Source of the DNA: Metaphire vulgaris | Taxonomy: Eukaryota > Annelida > Clitellata > Crassiclitellata > Megascolecidae | Direction: 5' to 3' | Length of the DNA stretch: 64,000 nt | Assembly: GCA_018105865.1 (NCBI GenBank) | Contig: CM030856.1 | Coordinates: 4,672,220-4,736,219 of the forward strand | Shown: positions 35,413-64,000 of the stretch, in pieces | How positions within the stretch are numbered: position 1 is the first letter of the stretch | How the letters are laid out: each line of letters opens with the position of its first letter | Notes under the pieces: generated by a model | The model's database searches: none | What the model was told of the DNA's origin: nothing | The model's input: the letters and a program-made list of their open reading frames with translations, nothing else | Translations under genes and position numbers: made by a program

Positions 35413-36368
35413 TCAGCGATCCGTAACTAAAAAAGAGCAATTTGAAAAGCTGTCGGGCCGCAGTAAATTAACCAAAGCAATTACCGGTCCACAGCATCAG
35501 ATAGTTCGAGAAGCACTCACTGTCTTAATGTAGTCAACTGAGGAAATGCTATTAAATGATCAATGTATATATAATAACATTAGCCTAATATTATTTTAAT
35601 GTAATATGAGGCCTAAATGATCCAATGTTTACTTTATTAATTTTATAAACGTGGCCAACATCTTCAGCCAAAGTCTTCATTTTAAACAGAAAATATCGAG
35701 TATCCGAGCTTGAATTGTCAACTTTATCATAGTTCCACGTGCTGTTCTGTGATTAATATACTACCCAGTGCTCCAAAAACTATGGCAAAAGCCCGGCACA
35801 CAACGCTGTTCACAACCTTTTCTACTCTCAACGAAAGAGAATGGTCGTAAATGGGCTAATGGCCGATTCGGACGTCTATTATTAGTTGAGAAGTTTAGCA
35901 TTTGACTTTTCTAAGCCAAGTGCTCAGTCATTTCGATATATCTCTGCAGTCATCTCTGCAGAGCGCACATAGATAGAGACACACATCTCTGTTCTTCTTC
36001 TCTGTCCTTGACCTAGCTAAGAGCGACGACATTTGGCGATGACGGCGCGTGACCTTCGGCACGTACGCCATTTTTTCGCCATTACAGCGGACTTCGTCTC
36101 AGCATTCCATCTGTCGATGGTTTGTTTGTCTTCGGGTTGGTTCGACCACGTTCAGCAATGCTGACAACCCAAATTCCCAGACCCAGGGCCCGACTGAACG
36201 ATGGTCGTTCGATATTGAGCAAGACAGTCTCTTGAACTAGCAAAGATCAACAAAAGGTAATAGAAACCAACTGTAAATGCATATCTATATGCATCATTAC
36301 ATAGGCCTATACTCGGGTCAGTTTTGAAACAATGTTCTCCAGACGTAGGCCCATAATAAGCTTACGAC
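35413..36368. other. Intergenic, no gene or repeat recognised
   Basis: Mixed-composition sequence with no long frame or terminal repeats. Nothing further seen. Confidence 0.4.
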
Positions 36369-36669
36369 CAGTGGCGGTTCAACGTGGGGGATGAGTGGGG
36401 ATGCATCGCCCCACCGGACTTTTAATGTCTGTCAAACCATTTTTGGGTAAAAGTCAAGCAAAATGACGGGGAAAAACTGAGGGTGACCTTTTTTGCTGGT
36501 CAACCTATTTCTAGGTAAAAGTCTAGTAAAATTCGATAAAATTGCCTTTTTTGCTTGTCAGCTTTTTTTTTTCCTGCAAAGTTGATTGATTTTCCCTCTC
36601 TTTTCATCCCCCCACCAACTTCCTATGAATTCATTTCATCCCCACCAAGAAATCCTGGAACAGCCACTG
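36369..36669. mobile_element. hAT-like MITE, CAGTGGCGGTTCAACG termini
   Basis: 301 bp between perfect duplications cttacgac. Two copies of the shared motif (36485-36503 with GCTGGTCA, 36545-36562). Confidence 0.92.
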
Positions 36670-36704
36670 CTTACGACACCAATAGATTTGTCTTAAAAGC
36701 TGTA

Positions 36705-36890
36705 GGACAGAGTCTATTGCGATTGCTCATTTGGTAGAGGGAGAGCTCTGCCTCAGCTAAGCCGTGAAACCTTTGGTTCGATCTCGAGACATGTTCACTG
36801 ACCAAGAGTGGACATTAGTATCATCTCCACAGCGCTTATAGGCTGATGCATTAATATATCAAAGCACTATAGAAATCGAAGTAAATGTCA
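36705..36890 (+). repeat. tRNA-headed SINE with LINE-type tail
   Basis: TTGCTCATTTGGTAGAGG resembles a tRNA A box; GGTTCGATCTC at 36775-36785 is a B box. The body ends GCACTATAGAAATCG, the tail shared by LINE ends elsewhere in the window. A to B spacing (about 50) is long for a tRNA, so this is a SINE rather than a tRNA gene. Confidence 0.7.
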
Positions 36891-37331
36891 GCAATTTTAA
36901 ATTTTCTTGCCTATCGTATCGCTGTCAATAAAGAATTACGGGAATTTTATTCATGAAAATGCCATTACTGTATTGCGTCGGAATCTTTTAATGTTAAATC
37001 ATCAAATGCTTGTCATTAGGCTATCAGGCGGTCAGTTGAGCTTAAACCTTTTGTCGTTGAGCACCTAGATCGGCGTTTCCTTGACCTGGCGATCCGCTGC
37101 ATCGGATTTGTCGACGTGGTTCCCTACGACCGGAGTTATGTCGCTGTCCACGATCAGTTCACAGGCAGTCACTGCAAATTAGCACGCGCACTTCTTGTCT
37201 AATCTAATCAACTTCTAAAGCGCCGATTCATAATGCACAGAAGCATCAGCCGATGACACACCAAATCAAAATCACTCGAGATCCAAGTCATATTCAGGAT
37301 TTCAGATGACAATCAATGGTCGATAAGCCAG

Positions 37332-38481
37332 CAGGGTTGCCATATCCCTGTCTCCAAAATACCGGACACCTGTGTAGGTGGGAAAAATGCAAGCCTAATA
37401 CGATGGAGCGGAACAGGGAAGAAATCTGTATAAAATTTGGTCAAGCTAAAATTTGTAATTTGGTGATTTTACAAGTTCATTCCAAATGTCAAATCCATTT
37501 TTCTCAAAATTTTACTTTTTTTTGGATCGGCCACTGGTCCTCAGCGGCTCAGCCCCTCAAATATTTAACATATATTGTATTAAAACAATAAAATTGCTAC
37601 TGTCTCTTTAAATATATGCGAACTGTACCGTTTACAACAAAGAAATAAAACTTGAATAAAAGAAACTATTACATGACTTTGGATTTATTTACTGGACTCC
37701 CCCGGCTGCTTTTATTAATATCTTTTTCAATAGTATAAAATATTCTTTTGCATCTCACTGATTCTCTTTAATGTTGGAAGTATACACTTCAACTGACACT
37801 ACCGTTACTTTTAACAATAATATTAATTTTATTTCACAATAACGCAACGAAAGCGTATTCCGACCATTTTGCTCTGAGAATCGCCAAGTATAACTAAGCA
37901 ACTCGAGTCTTATATCTGACGATTTTGCCATACTCATAGGAATTTTTCGACGCGTAATAAAGGTATGTCCATGACAAATTTTAATAGTAAATAATTTTAA
38001 AAAATTCACTATCAATTCTCTCGTTTATCTTATTTGGCAAAAATATGAGTAATTCTGTTTAATATATTTGTCCATATTTTCATTCAAATCGAACCGGAGC
38101 TTTTGTTTTGCCATTTATTCAAAACATCGAAGATTCTTTTCAACTAACGTTCACCAGATGGCCTAATGCTTTTTAAAAATATTGCATGCTATTGATTAGG
38201 GTTACTGAAATTGGCTTCGGTTCCAAAATGTTTGGAAATCCTGCTTTAGACTGCTTAAAATATACATTTAGGATTTGGGTATTCCCAAACATATAATTTA
38301 TAGGGGAATTATAGCCCAAATGTTGCCTTGTACTAGGCTGGGAGTGACTTGATTGCTGTAGTATGGTAGCTTGCAAGAATATACCGGATACATGCATGTT
38401 CAGTATTGCCTAAATTTTTCACCGGACAAATAGACATAATATCGGACAGTCCAACTAAAAACTGGACATCTGGCAACCTTA
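37332..38481. mobile_element. 1.15-kb hAT-like element, CAGGGTTGCC terminus
   Basis: Starts CAGGGTTGCCATATCC, ends ACATCTGGCAACCTTA, duplication taagccag on both sides. Encloses 37787-38215, an older sequence also present at 39655-40140 (shared AAAGCGTATTCCGACCATTT). No transposase frame. Confidence 0.75.
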
Positions 38482-38568
38482 TAAGCCAGGTGAAAAGATG
38501 AGTTTTAATTTTGTTCTACATTTCTAAAATTTTATAGTAAATTTGCAGTGCATACACGCTGAGCCAGC

Positions 38569-39007
38569 CAGTGGCGTCGCCAGGATTCCTGAAAAGGGGG
38601 CACATCGAAATTTTCAAGTTTTCAGGTGAAAACATTCTTGAACAAGAAAACCGAAAAAACGTTATCATGTCAAGCTCAGTGGCGGCTCCAGGATTTGGCA
38701 AGTTGTGGACCGTTGGGTTGGCAACTCCCAATCATGGGGGGCTAACTATTTGTTGTTAGGTATGTAGTGTTAAGTATAGGGTCCCAACAGGAGGCCACTG
38801 GGGCAGGCACTCAATAGGGGGGCAAGGCCCCCCATGTGGAGCCCCCACTGGTCAAACTCCGGCGCTTTGAAATTCTTTCGTTCATTCTCGTACTACCCCA
38901 CGGCCCCACCCCGCCAAGCTACTCAACGGATTTGCAAAAATCACACCACCGGGCCCAACCTGAAAGGAGGCCTAGTCCCTGCGTGTTGCCCTGTGGCTAA
39001 GCTAATG
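38569..39007. mobile_element. hAT-like MITE, CAGTGGCGTCGCC, with nested insertion
   Basis: 439 bp between perfect duplications gagccagc. Interior matches 32892-33118. Holds a nested element at 38677-38850. Confidence 0.88.
38677..38850. mobile_element. Nested hAT-like MITE, CAGTGGCGGCTCCAGG termini
   Basis: 174 bp, right end GGAGCCCCCACTG, duplications gtcaagct/gtcaaact (7 of 8). Confidence 0.87.
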
Positions 39008-39189
39008 GAGCCAGCACTGTCAGAGTATTAGAAAGAGTGAAAGAACTAATGAAGATGAGGATCTAGTCAAGCATTCATTTATAAATTAATTATTAATTAA
39101 TAATTAGTACATAAATAAATTTGTTAATTCATTAAATATTCAGGTCAAGAACCACTAAATTCCTTGGCAATCTATAATATGAACTAATT

Positions 39190-40145
39190 CAGTGTTTCCC
39201 AAACTGTGGGTCGCGACCCAAAAAGTGGGTCGCAGGGTTCAGTCTAATGGGTCGCGGGGTAGAGCGAAATTAGATTCAATATGTAATTTTATAACCAATA
39301 CCACAATGTCACAAGCCTTGAAAGTTTCAGGCAGGCTTAGGTTTTAAGAAATTTAAAATGATTATTGCTTTATCCAATTTTAGCAATTTTAGTTGACAAT
39401 AAGTTTGCAGGGTCGTGGCATGTTACCAGAGGCGTCATTTGGGGCTGGGGCCAATAAATTTATAATTTATAATGTTTAATAACTTAAAAAGGGCTGACAG
39501 GGTCGTATTTTTGGTAATCGTAACGGCAAAAAAAAGGTGTTACAACTTAGAAAAAATTTGTTAAACCTAAAAATTTTAAAAGAAAATTTTAAAATTTCTC
39601 GCTGACGTGACGTCACTGCATGTTACAGAGCAGTTCCAAAAAAGTTTGGAAAACCTGACCAATAACACTTTTAAAATGTAATCTTATTTCGCAATAACGT
39701 AAGGAAAGCGTATTCCGACCATTTTGCGCTGAAACTCCAATAACAATAGCGTCAATAGGGAATCAGTTGTACATTAGGAGTGTTAGTCACCGGACGGTTA
39801 AGCGAGTTTGCCTTATTCATAGAATTTTTAAGACGCGTAACAAAGGTATGTTCCTGGCAAAATTTTAAAAAGATAATTTTCAAGAAATTTTAATATCTAT
39901 TTCTCTCCTTTTGTATTTATTTGACGGAATTCTGTCTAATTATATTTGCATTATTTTCGTTAGAATTGAACCAGAGCTTTTGTTTTGCCATTTATTCAAA
40001 ACTCAGAAGATTCATTTCAACTAACGTTCGCTAGATGGCCTAATGCATATTTAATTTTTTTGCTTTTACATGTTATGATTAGAGTCGCGGCACGTTACAA
40101 AACCGTTGAAGTGGGCCGCGGTTCCAAAATGTTTGAAAAATCCTG
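39190..40145. mobile_element. 0.95-kb hAT-like element, CAGTGTTTCCCAAACTG terminus
   Basis: Left GTGGGTCGCGACCC block, right GTTCCAAAATGTTTG; flanks aactaatt/aactaata (7 of 8). Contains a nested element at 39427-39618. Confidence 0.75.
39427..39618. mobile_element. Nested hAT-like MITE, CAGAGGCGTCATTTGGGG termini
   Basis: 192 bp between perfect duplications catgttac; right end GACGTGACGTCACTG. Same family as 21198-21530. Confidence 0.9.
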
Positions 40146-40947
40146 AACTAATAAATTCTGGGAGTTCAAAACAATTGGATGGCTAAATAAACGTTGAAGC
40201 AAATGAAAATCTAAGAAAACTTTGAACCTCCGAATAGTACCTAAGAAGTCTTAACAGTGACGTAGACAGTTTTCGGAAGGAGGGGGGCACCGAGGCTTCT
40301 ACAAACCGATATTTCCAGTCCCAACTAGGGGGTCTAATGGAACGTGGTGAATCCCAGTTGAAAAATTGTAGGGCAATATTCATTTCAAGTCTTGATACTT
40401 GGTGCATATTTTCCAGAATATTTGGCAACCCCTGAAGTGAAAAAATGTTTTCAAGGTCATTAGTTCTTCTAATGGGGTCTGCGGGAGTGCCCCATCCGCC
40501 CCAATTTAGGGTAATACTAGATTCAAATGTTGAACTTTGGAGAAAATTTGCAGACTATATGACAGCTATTCGGCAATCACCTCATTAGATCAATTTTTGT
40601 AAACTTTCTTCAAGAATCTCCCAAATAGCTTTGACCTGCTCAAAGGGTCCCGCAGAGGGTGAGCTCTGGCGCACATCGGTGTTTTGAAGACTAAATGGCC
40701 AAAAAAGCCGCAATGCAACTGCATATATATTGATTCTCTTAACAATCACCATACCCGGCCCCTTGAAAAAATTTCACATATGTTTTATATGCAAATCCCA
40801 CAACAGATTGATCCAGCTCAAATGGGAGGAGGAGGAGGAGGGGGGGCCGGCCTCCAAGCCGTCCTCGTGCCATGCTTAAGGTCTTCAAAGCCAATTATAA
40901 TTTGCTTTTAGTTGCTCCAAACACAGCAAACAGTTACTGCAGGAATT

Positions 40948-41165
40948 GTAAGAAAAGAATTAAAACAATTATAATATTGTAAGAAAATTGTAAGAGAATT
41001 GTAAGAAAAGAATTAATACAATTATAATATTGTAAGAAGATTGTAAGAGAATTGTAAGAAAAGAATTAATACAATTATAATATTGTAAGAAAATTGTAAG
41101 AGAATTGTAAGAAAAGAATTAATACAATTATAATATTGTAAGAAAATTGTAAGAGAATTGTACGT
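40948..41165. repeat. 53-bp tandem repeat, about 4 units
   Basis: Each unit has ACAATTATAATATTGTAAG and two GAATTGTAAGA-type segments. Confidence 0.88.
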
Positions 41166-41935
41166 ATAATAACCTTCACTGTTCTGATGTCTGAAATGAA
41201 AATAAACAATTTTCAGATTTATTTTAGAAAATAATGAAAAAATGACATCACAACAACAAGAAAGCAATTGTTTTACGCAATCATGAATATTCAGTTAAAT
41301 ATAACGTTTACACTTCAATGGCATTCTAGTAGTCATTAGGGGCCTGGTCCCTGGGGCCCCAAAAGTTTGACTGCCTATGGGCCTCCATGGTGCTTAATCC
41401 GGCACTGATGGAAAGAACTCGATTCTATGCTAACTGGACAGAAGTCATTACAATGGCACAATAAAATAGTGATAAAGTTCAAACAGTACTCCAAGTATCA
41501 ATGAGCAAGACGCATAAAATCATTTCATGTTCCAATAATTATTCACTTCAGTGCTTAGTTCACTTAATCATAAACAACGCATAAAAGATGTATTATGTTC
41601 CATTTTCATGTACATCTGTAACTGGAAATGGATCGGCAATGGTGGACGCAGAGGAAAGAATGCAATTTTAAGCTTATTCAGCCATTCAGAGGGAGCATAA
41701 ACTTCTCGAAGCGCGCATTAACCAAAGTAATTGCTGTCAGAGTATGACTTTGCGCACCGGCGGTCGGAGAAAATTGCTAAAGACGCTGATTTCGAATTTA
41801 TAATTTCATAAATCAATTTGATTATTAGACGACAGTTAACCCTTGAGAGCGTCGAATGCTTGGGACTTTAACAGCTTCAGAAGAACAAAAATATTTTCTA
41901 TTATAATTTGTTATTATGCAATATAGAAGCATACC

Positions 41936-42113
41936 AGTGGCGGTTCTAGGGTGGGGCTGGGGGCTGTAGCCCTCCAGATTCCAGCTTTGCCCCCCCCCCC
42001 CCAAGAAACTAATAGTGGACAACCTTTTTTTGCTTGTCAGACTTTTAAAAGTTGGGAAGTGTTGGTGGTCATTGACTAGGGCATAGCCCCCCACAGTTTT
42101 TTCCAGCTAGAAA
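41936..42113. mobile_element. hAT-like MITE, CAGTGGCGGTTCTAGGG terminus
   Basis: Right end CTAGAAACGCTACT is degraded; no clear duplication. Shared motif AACCTTTTTTTGCTTGTCAG at 42021-42040. Confidence 0.65.
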
Positions 42114-42398
42114 CGCTACTAAAACATATCCAACAATACAGAATCAGATCATATTAACTAAGATCCTTGGCAACTACTATATGAGCATCTTGGAAACTTA
42201 GCTAACTTGAGTATGTAAACAGTAAGATTTATCAGTGGTATGTAATTCCAACAGAACAAGATTCACAGAAGTGCTAACATTAATTGCACAAGGCTATTGG
42301 ATGTAATGTCAATTAGGTTCTATTAGCAGTTTTACAGCTAGAAACACTAGACATTTTGCATATTAAATCAAATATGAATAAGCATATGTAATACTCAC

Positions 42399-58901
<16,503 letters not shown>

Positions 58902-58974
58902 CTTCAACAGAAATGAAGAAAGACAGATTAATAATCAAGACTGAAATTCCGAATCAAAATAATATTCTTGTGAC

Positions 58975-58976
<2 letters not shown>

Positions 58977-59025
<49 letters not shown>
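58977..59025. repeat. (AAT)n microsatellite
   Basis: About 16 units just upstream of the Ig-domain exon. Confidence 0.95.
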
Positions 59026-59449
59026 CTTTATTCGTGACAAGCACAGCATCAAAAAGAGTAGTACACAACCAAAGATAACACAAATCAACTGAACAAAACT
59101 AAATAAAATAAAAACTAATAATGAACTAATAAACTAAGCACATAATTGTTACTTGCATGCATTCTGGATCACACCATTCCATTCCAAGAACCAACTCATT
59201 CATACAAATTAAGAAACACTTGATAGATCTTGATTCTACGAGAACAACATGCGCAATTTCTTCTCCCTCTCCTCTGCGTTGAAATTTTTGGTTTTGGAAA
59301 GTGCAGGGTAAGAAGCGGGGTTTCAACTGTTGTCAAATAATACAAAAATTAGTATAACCCTACCTTTTTGCTCTGCTCATCAAAATGCAGTTATCAGAGC
59401 TGCCAGCAAAAACGACTATTATAAAAATATTTATTGAAACTGTACATCA

Positions 59450-60115
59450 CAGTTTAGCCAAACTTCATACATGCTTTTGTTGCCAGTAAGTTAGACTACT
59501 GCAATGCACTTTACTTCGGTCTCTGTAAAAACCTTCTTGCTACTTTGCAACCTGTGTTAAATGCTGCAGCTCTTAAGAATAAGCAGCTACTGTTGTGCTG
59601 CTTTCCAAGATGCTATAGAAATCCACGAGATTTTACTTTACTTACTTTACCACTCCAGTATCTCAGATTTTATGCCGACTGGCTACCAAGCTCTGACCGA
59701 ATTGAGAATAGACAGGTTATTCTTACATCTGCAGAACTTTGAGGTCAGGCACCTTTTTACACTGCTACACTTTTTTCACCACCGTTTTCCACTACCTCAC
59801 ATTACTTGCTCTACACTACTGATCACATGGATGTCCACTTCCCTAGATCAGGGTTCCCAAACTTTTGAAACTGTGACCCACTTCAGCGGTTTTATAATGT
59901 GCCGTGAACCTACAAACTAAAGGTGTTTAAAACACTAATAATTAATTTTAATATAAGCTTAATTAATATAACCCACAGTTTGGGAAGTACTGTATTACAT
60001 ACCATTCTCACTCAGCATCGGTCTTTCAGAGCAACTGGACCCTCTCTCTGGAATGGATTGTCTCTATTTATTCATGCCTCACTTCTTACTCCGACACTCA
60101 GTTCATTACGATGAC
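59450..60115 (+). pseudogene. LINE C terminus split by a hAT-like element
   Basis: Before the split: ASKLDYCNALYFGLCKNLL and LQPVLNAAA (polymerase thumb block FITSRLDYCNxLLxGLP...LQ.VQNAAA). After it: HRSFRATGPSLWNGL and LTPTLSSLR (ATGPxLWNSLP...TLSxFK). Both belong at the same end of a CR1/L2-like LINE. Confidence 0.85.
59849..59992. mobile_element. hAT-like MITE, CAGGGTTCCCAAACTT termini
   Basis: 144 bp; right end GTTTGGGAAGTACTG; internal ACCCACTTCAGCGGTTTTATA matches 52567-52874. No duplication visible. Confidence 0.65.
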
Positions 60116-60528
60116 TGAAGTCTCATTTTCTTATTAAACGACTCTAAGCCGGGAGCGCTTCTGAGTAGTACCGTAATATAAGAGACACTATATACCGGTA
60201 AGTCCTTTATTATATTACATTATATTTCAATGCCACCAAATTAACAAAGGCATAGCACTAGGAAATTCATATCAGGAAAATAAAAAAAGCTAATTTCTTC
60301 TGGTGTCTCTGCCAGATTGTAAAATCTTCAAGTTTTGTCATCTTAAAGTCAGAATTCTTTACATATTACAAAATTATTTAAGTTTTTATCACTGGTTGCA
60401 TTGGCACCAACCCTTTGCATTTTCCTTTCCCTCCTTTCTTTTTCATTACCATCATTCTCTTCTTTCTTTCTTGATTTCCTATTCCTTTCCTTTGCCCTCT
60501 CTTACATCATCATCTCCTAGTTTTCCTT

Positions 60529-60598
60529 TCATCAATCAATCAGTCAATCAGTCAGTCAGTCAGTCAATCAGTCACTCACTTAATCAATCAATCAATCG

Positions 60599-60658
<60 letters not shown>

Positions 60659-60664
60659 GTCAAT
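60529..60664. repeat. (ATCA)n microsatellite
   Basis: CAATCAGT units then pure ATCA. Confidence 0.95.
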
Positions 60665-63600
60665 CGACTTCTATGCACCACTATTACAATGTTCTTGCCT
60701 CAAATGCTTCCTTTTGCCTTCTATTCCCATTATTTTCTTATCATTTGAAACAGGGACTGGTGTAATCCCAGACAAAGTTTTGATTTGTTAATTATCATTT
60801 GAAACAGGGACTAAGCAAGAAAAGATCCTAAATACTAAATTATTACCGCAGTCCAGGATCAATGCCCGTGTCCGGATGTCAATATTCCACAGTGAAGGTG
60901 AGCATTTATGCTGCTCCTATGGATTACACTTTCATTATTCCAGAGAAACAGCTACATTTTACATTACAGCATATGGCATTTAGCAAAAACTTGGCTGGCA
61001 TTTGCAAAGATAAGCTGAAAGAACATTCAGAACGAAAGTCTTCCAATCAAAGCAATGTCGACAAAATAGTTGAGGGCACTACTGTGACATCTACTGACTC
61101 AGCTTAGCTATTGACGCAGATCAATCCGGGCCAATGATGTAGTTCCATTCGATCTTGATTGATTGCGACGTACATATTACACATAGTTGGTCCAGATTTT
61201 CGGTCTTCAGCGTAGACAATTTTCATATTTGTTTCCTATTGATTAGCATATCTGAAGATTCTTGGTATTTTAAACGTGCCTTCGATCTTCCAAAGTCTGT
61301 CACCAACTGACAAACGCTGAATTCCAGATTATTAATAATTTGCATCTTCCAAGATAAAAATAAGAAGTGACAGCAGTCCATGCAATGTTTGCATACTTTT
61401 CAGTCAGTCAGTTTACATTACGTTCAATAGAATTCTCATTCTGCACAGACCTATGAATTGATTGCCACCTATGCATTAACATGTGAGACAGAGAAACTTT
61501 TTCTGCATATGAGATTCCTCACTCCAAGCATTCCTGTTGTTGTGCATGTGTGTTTGTCTGTCTGTCTCTCCTCTGTCTGTCTATCTGTCTGTCTAGGGTC
61601 TTTCTTTGTCTCTCTTTCTCTTTTTCTCTGAAAACTGAAAATGTTCTATTCTGGAATTGTTTGAAGAACATGTGCGGGCAAACACGGTGAAAAAAGACAC
61701 ATTACTGGCAACCAATATCAAGTGAAAGGATTGACGAGCGAGCAAACTAACTGGTCAAACGAGTGAGCAACAACATCTCAGCCTTTGTAGCACGGAATGA
61801 TTTATATGCAAACATAAAATCCAAGTAGTTTCGACAACAGACTCATTGGCACCGCTGATGGATTTACAGGTTCGGCTGACCAAATAGTTTGATACTCCGT
61901 TACCGAGTCTCTTAGTAACTTACTCGACAGTACATAATCTGTAAAATGAATTGAAAGATCAATTGAGCCCTGGAACTCTCCTTTGCATAAACAAATTTTG
62001 ACTCCAGAAGGCAGAGAATGTAACAAAAAACCAAAGAAACTCTCTTCAGAAGGCAATTCAATCCATCCCCTCTGTTCCATAGCACATCGGCCATAATGTG
62101 TATTCCGTTCACAGTACAGTCTGCATCAACAAAATCACCTTCTGGCAAATTAAATTCGCTGCAGTTTAACAACCTTGCTGTTTTTACTACTTTGCACACC
62201 ACAATTTTACGTCTCCCATTTTTCTAATTCTGTTCATTTGAGAACCTTGCAGCCTCGATTTCGAGCCCCATTAAACCAGAGATAACAGGTTTTCTGCAAA
62301 TCAGTCTTTATTTCGAGCTATTGGCCAAAATACTAAAGTTCAAATGCACAGCACACCAGTAATTGGCCTACAGCAATGCATATCTACATACAAATGGCAA
62401 ACATATTAATGACAAGGTAAATTCGCTGAAAAATTTCCCATATTGGTTTGTCAGTTGAGCTTTAGTGTATAGCTTAAACAATAGTAGCACAATTCTTTTC
62501 TCTTTCTGCTACTTTAAGCGCATAGGAATAAGGAGTACCGGTACTTTGATGCTACTTTTGAAAGCGCTATAGAAGTTAACGAGATTTTACATACTTTACT
62601 TACTTACTTACCCTGGGTGTTAAGCACTTCCTGAACGAAGCAATCATGTCCTCTGCTTTTCTGAATTTTTTCAACCACCCTCAACTACTCTCCAATGCTC
62701 ATTCCATTCTTCACAAATGTCTATCAGTCTGAAAATTGATTCAATCCACCACAATTTCATATTTAACTCCGAACCAACCACTGATAAAACACTATAGCGG
62801 TGCGAGTGGTCCACGTCAAGGACTCATCATCATGCATTTTCCATTTGTATGCATACAAAGCTCTACATCAATGCAACCTTACAAAGCCTTTGACTGAAAT
62901 GGGCATGAAAACAACACCACCGTAGGCCGCAGCATAATACAGAAGGATCTAAGAGAGTTTTACAATTCAGAGCACGCAAAGAGAACGATATTTATAACGT
63001 AAAAAAGCAACGAAGGTGCAAGGAAGTAAAGCCTAGGAAATCTTTGCTGCACATAAATTTATGTGCCAGATATTTTGCTTGTGCCATCATCTCTAACAAT
63101 GTGACTATAGATGCGAACATGAAGTTCTATATCTGTTGAAGTTGTTCGTTGCTACAATAAGAAGCAGACGTAATAATTCGTGCATTAATTCACATCTTAA
63201 TTAGCTCTTTACGGTTTCATCAAGCACTTTGTCTCGAGGCAACGCAGGCATCGCTACCACTGGTGGTCTGGCTGCATCAGTCACGCATTCTCCTCTTGTA
63301 AGGCTCCCCGAAGCCAGCGACGACCGGCAACGCCACAAATCTTCGACTAGAACTTTACGGCGACTCTGTTCTGCCGTGATTTCATACAGTCAGAAGCCTC
63401 CGCCGATCGATAAAATACCTGATCCCACAACAACTTAATGGCAAAAAGCAAAAGCACTTGGCCAGAAGTGTTTATCGTAAGGACAGTTACGTCGCAATGC
63501 ATCAACGACCGTTAATGCAGCCAATAATGACCGCAGCTGGAGATATTCTTCTTCACCGGACGGACGGACGACATCGACACAACTGCCCGTGAAAACGACT

Positions 63601-64000
63601 CTAATATTATCCAGAAAGACGACCAGTGTGATTGACTATTATATAGCTTTTAGCGTTGCAAATGAAACTTCAAATATGCTTGTTGGTTTTCATCTAATTG
63701 CTGGTCTGCCTCAAGCTGTCAAGGAAAGAAATTATGGACAACACAAAGACCAGACTCTGAATCGTCAGCGTCTTCGGGAGGTTCTCAGATTCTGGCAGCA
63801 GGATTAAAAGAAAGTTTTATCACAGAATTTCACAAAAATTCAAGAAAATTTTCAATTGATCTATGAAAGCCTAAGGCCACTAGAGTGCTAAACTAAAACA
63901 TTTAAAAGAAAAAAATTACAAGAAACATCCAACAATAAGAAAATTTATGACTTCTTCCTTACTTATCTGCACTTAGAGAAACAAAATGAAGCATCACAAA
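60665..64000. other. Gene-poor end with short unassigned ORFs
   Basis: No repeats longer than a short CTGT tract (61557-61590) and a LINE-type tail GCGCTATAGAAGTTAACG with TTAC units at 62566-62612. Small frames at 60862-61107 (+), 61802-62202 (-, two frames), 63229-63438 (+) and 63589-63807 (+) show no domain I recognise. Confidence 0.4.

Noticed and set aside
36705..36800. A functional tRNA gene
   Set aside because: A and B boxes are present but the spacing is long and stems do not fold; it continues into a SINE body.
60850..60900. Small plus-strand exon ending GTGAAG|GTGAGC
   Set aside because: Good donor and a passable acceptor, but no frame with a recognisable peptide and no partner exon.

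Overview
The window is animal nuclear DNA. It has spliced exons with GT-AG borders, long repeat-filled introns, a metazoan class A neuropeptide-type receptor, an immunoglobulin/fibronectin cell-surface gene, LINE and tRNA-SINE remnants, and very many microsatellites. The lack of vertebrate repeat families, the resemblance of the receptor to the sex-peptide/myoinhibitory-peptide receptor group, and the turtle/IGSF9-like gene point to a bilaterian invertebrate. I favour a spiralian, but that is inference. There are no bacterial-type operons, CRISPR arrays or rRNA genes.

Layout. 1-29.6 kb is gene-poor. It holds microsatellites, LINE 3' ends, a tRNA-derived SINE on the minus strand and many short non-autonomous DNA transposons. 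Most of these are hAT-like (termini CAG...CTG, 8-bp target duplications). At 29,707-30,897 (+) lies an intact single-exon receptor gene of 396 codons with an in-frame stop just upstream of its ATG. 31-42 kb is again transposon-rich, with nested insertions, a 423-bp and a 1.15-kb hAT-like element and a tRNA-headed SINE. From 58,901 down to at least 42,399 (-) runs a partial cell-surface gene. I could join eight exons in frame: second-to-last and last parts of an Ig domain, FN3 (two exons), a 33-bp linker exon, FN3 (one exon), transmembrane, and the start of the cytoplasmic tail. The order Ig-FN3-FN3-TM and residue patterns match the turtle/IGSF9 family. Its start (Ig domains before this one) and most of its tail were not found. 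Its introns hold several LINE fragments in both orientations, hAT and Tigger-like elements, hairpins and a 192-bp GA tract. 59-64 kb has LINE debris and short unassigned ORFs.

The most unusual content is in the repeats. A roughly 19-bp internal motif (GACCTTTTTTGCTTGTCAG and variants) recurs inside many hAT-like families whose termini differ. A foldback family has arms of tandem ACAAAATGTC units around a degenerate telomere-like core. At least three other sequences show the same 'tandem units arranged as inverted arms' design. Two copies of one module preserve a filled and an empty site for the same insertion.

The two genes show no sign of functional linkage. Both are plausible neural or membrane-signalling genes, but nothing in the sequence ties them together.
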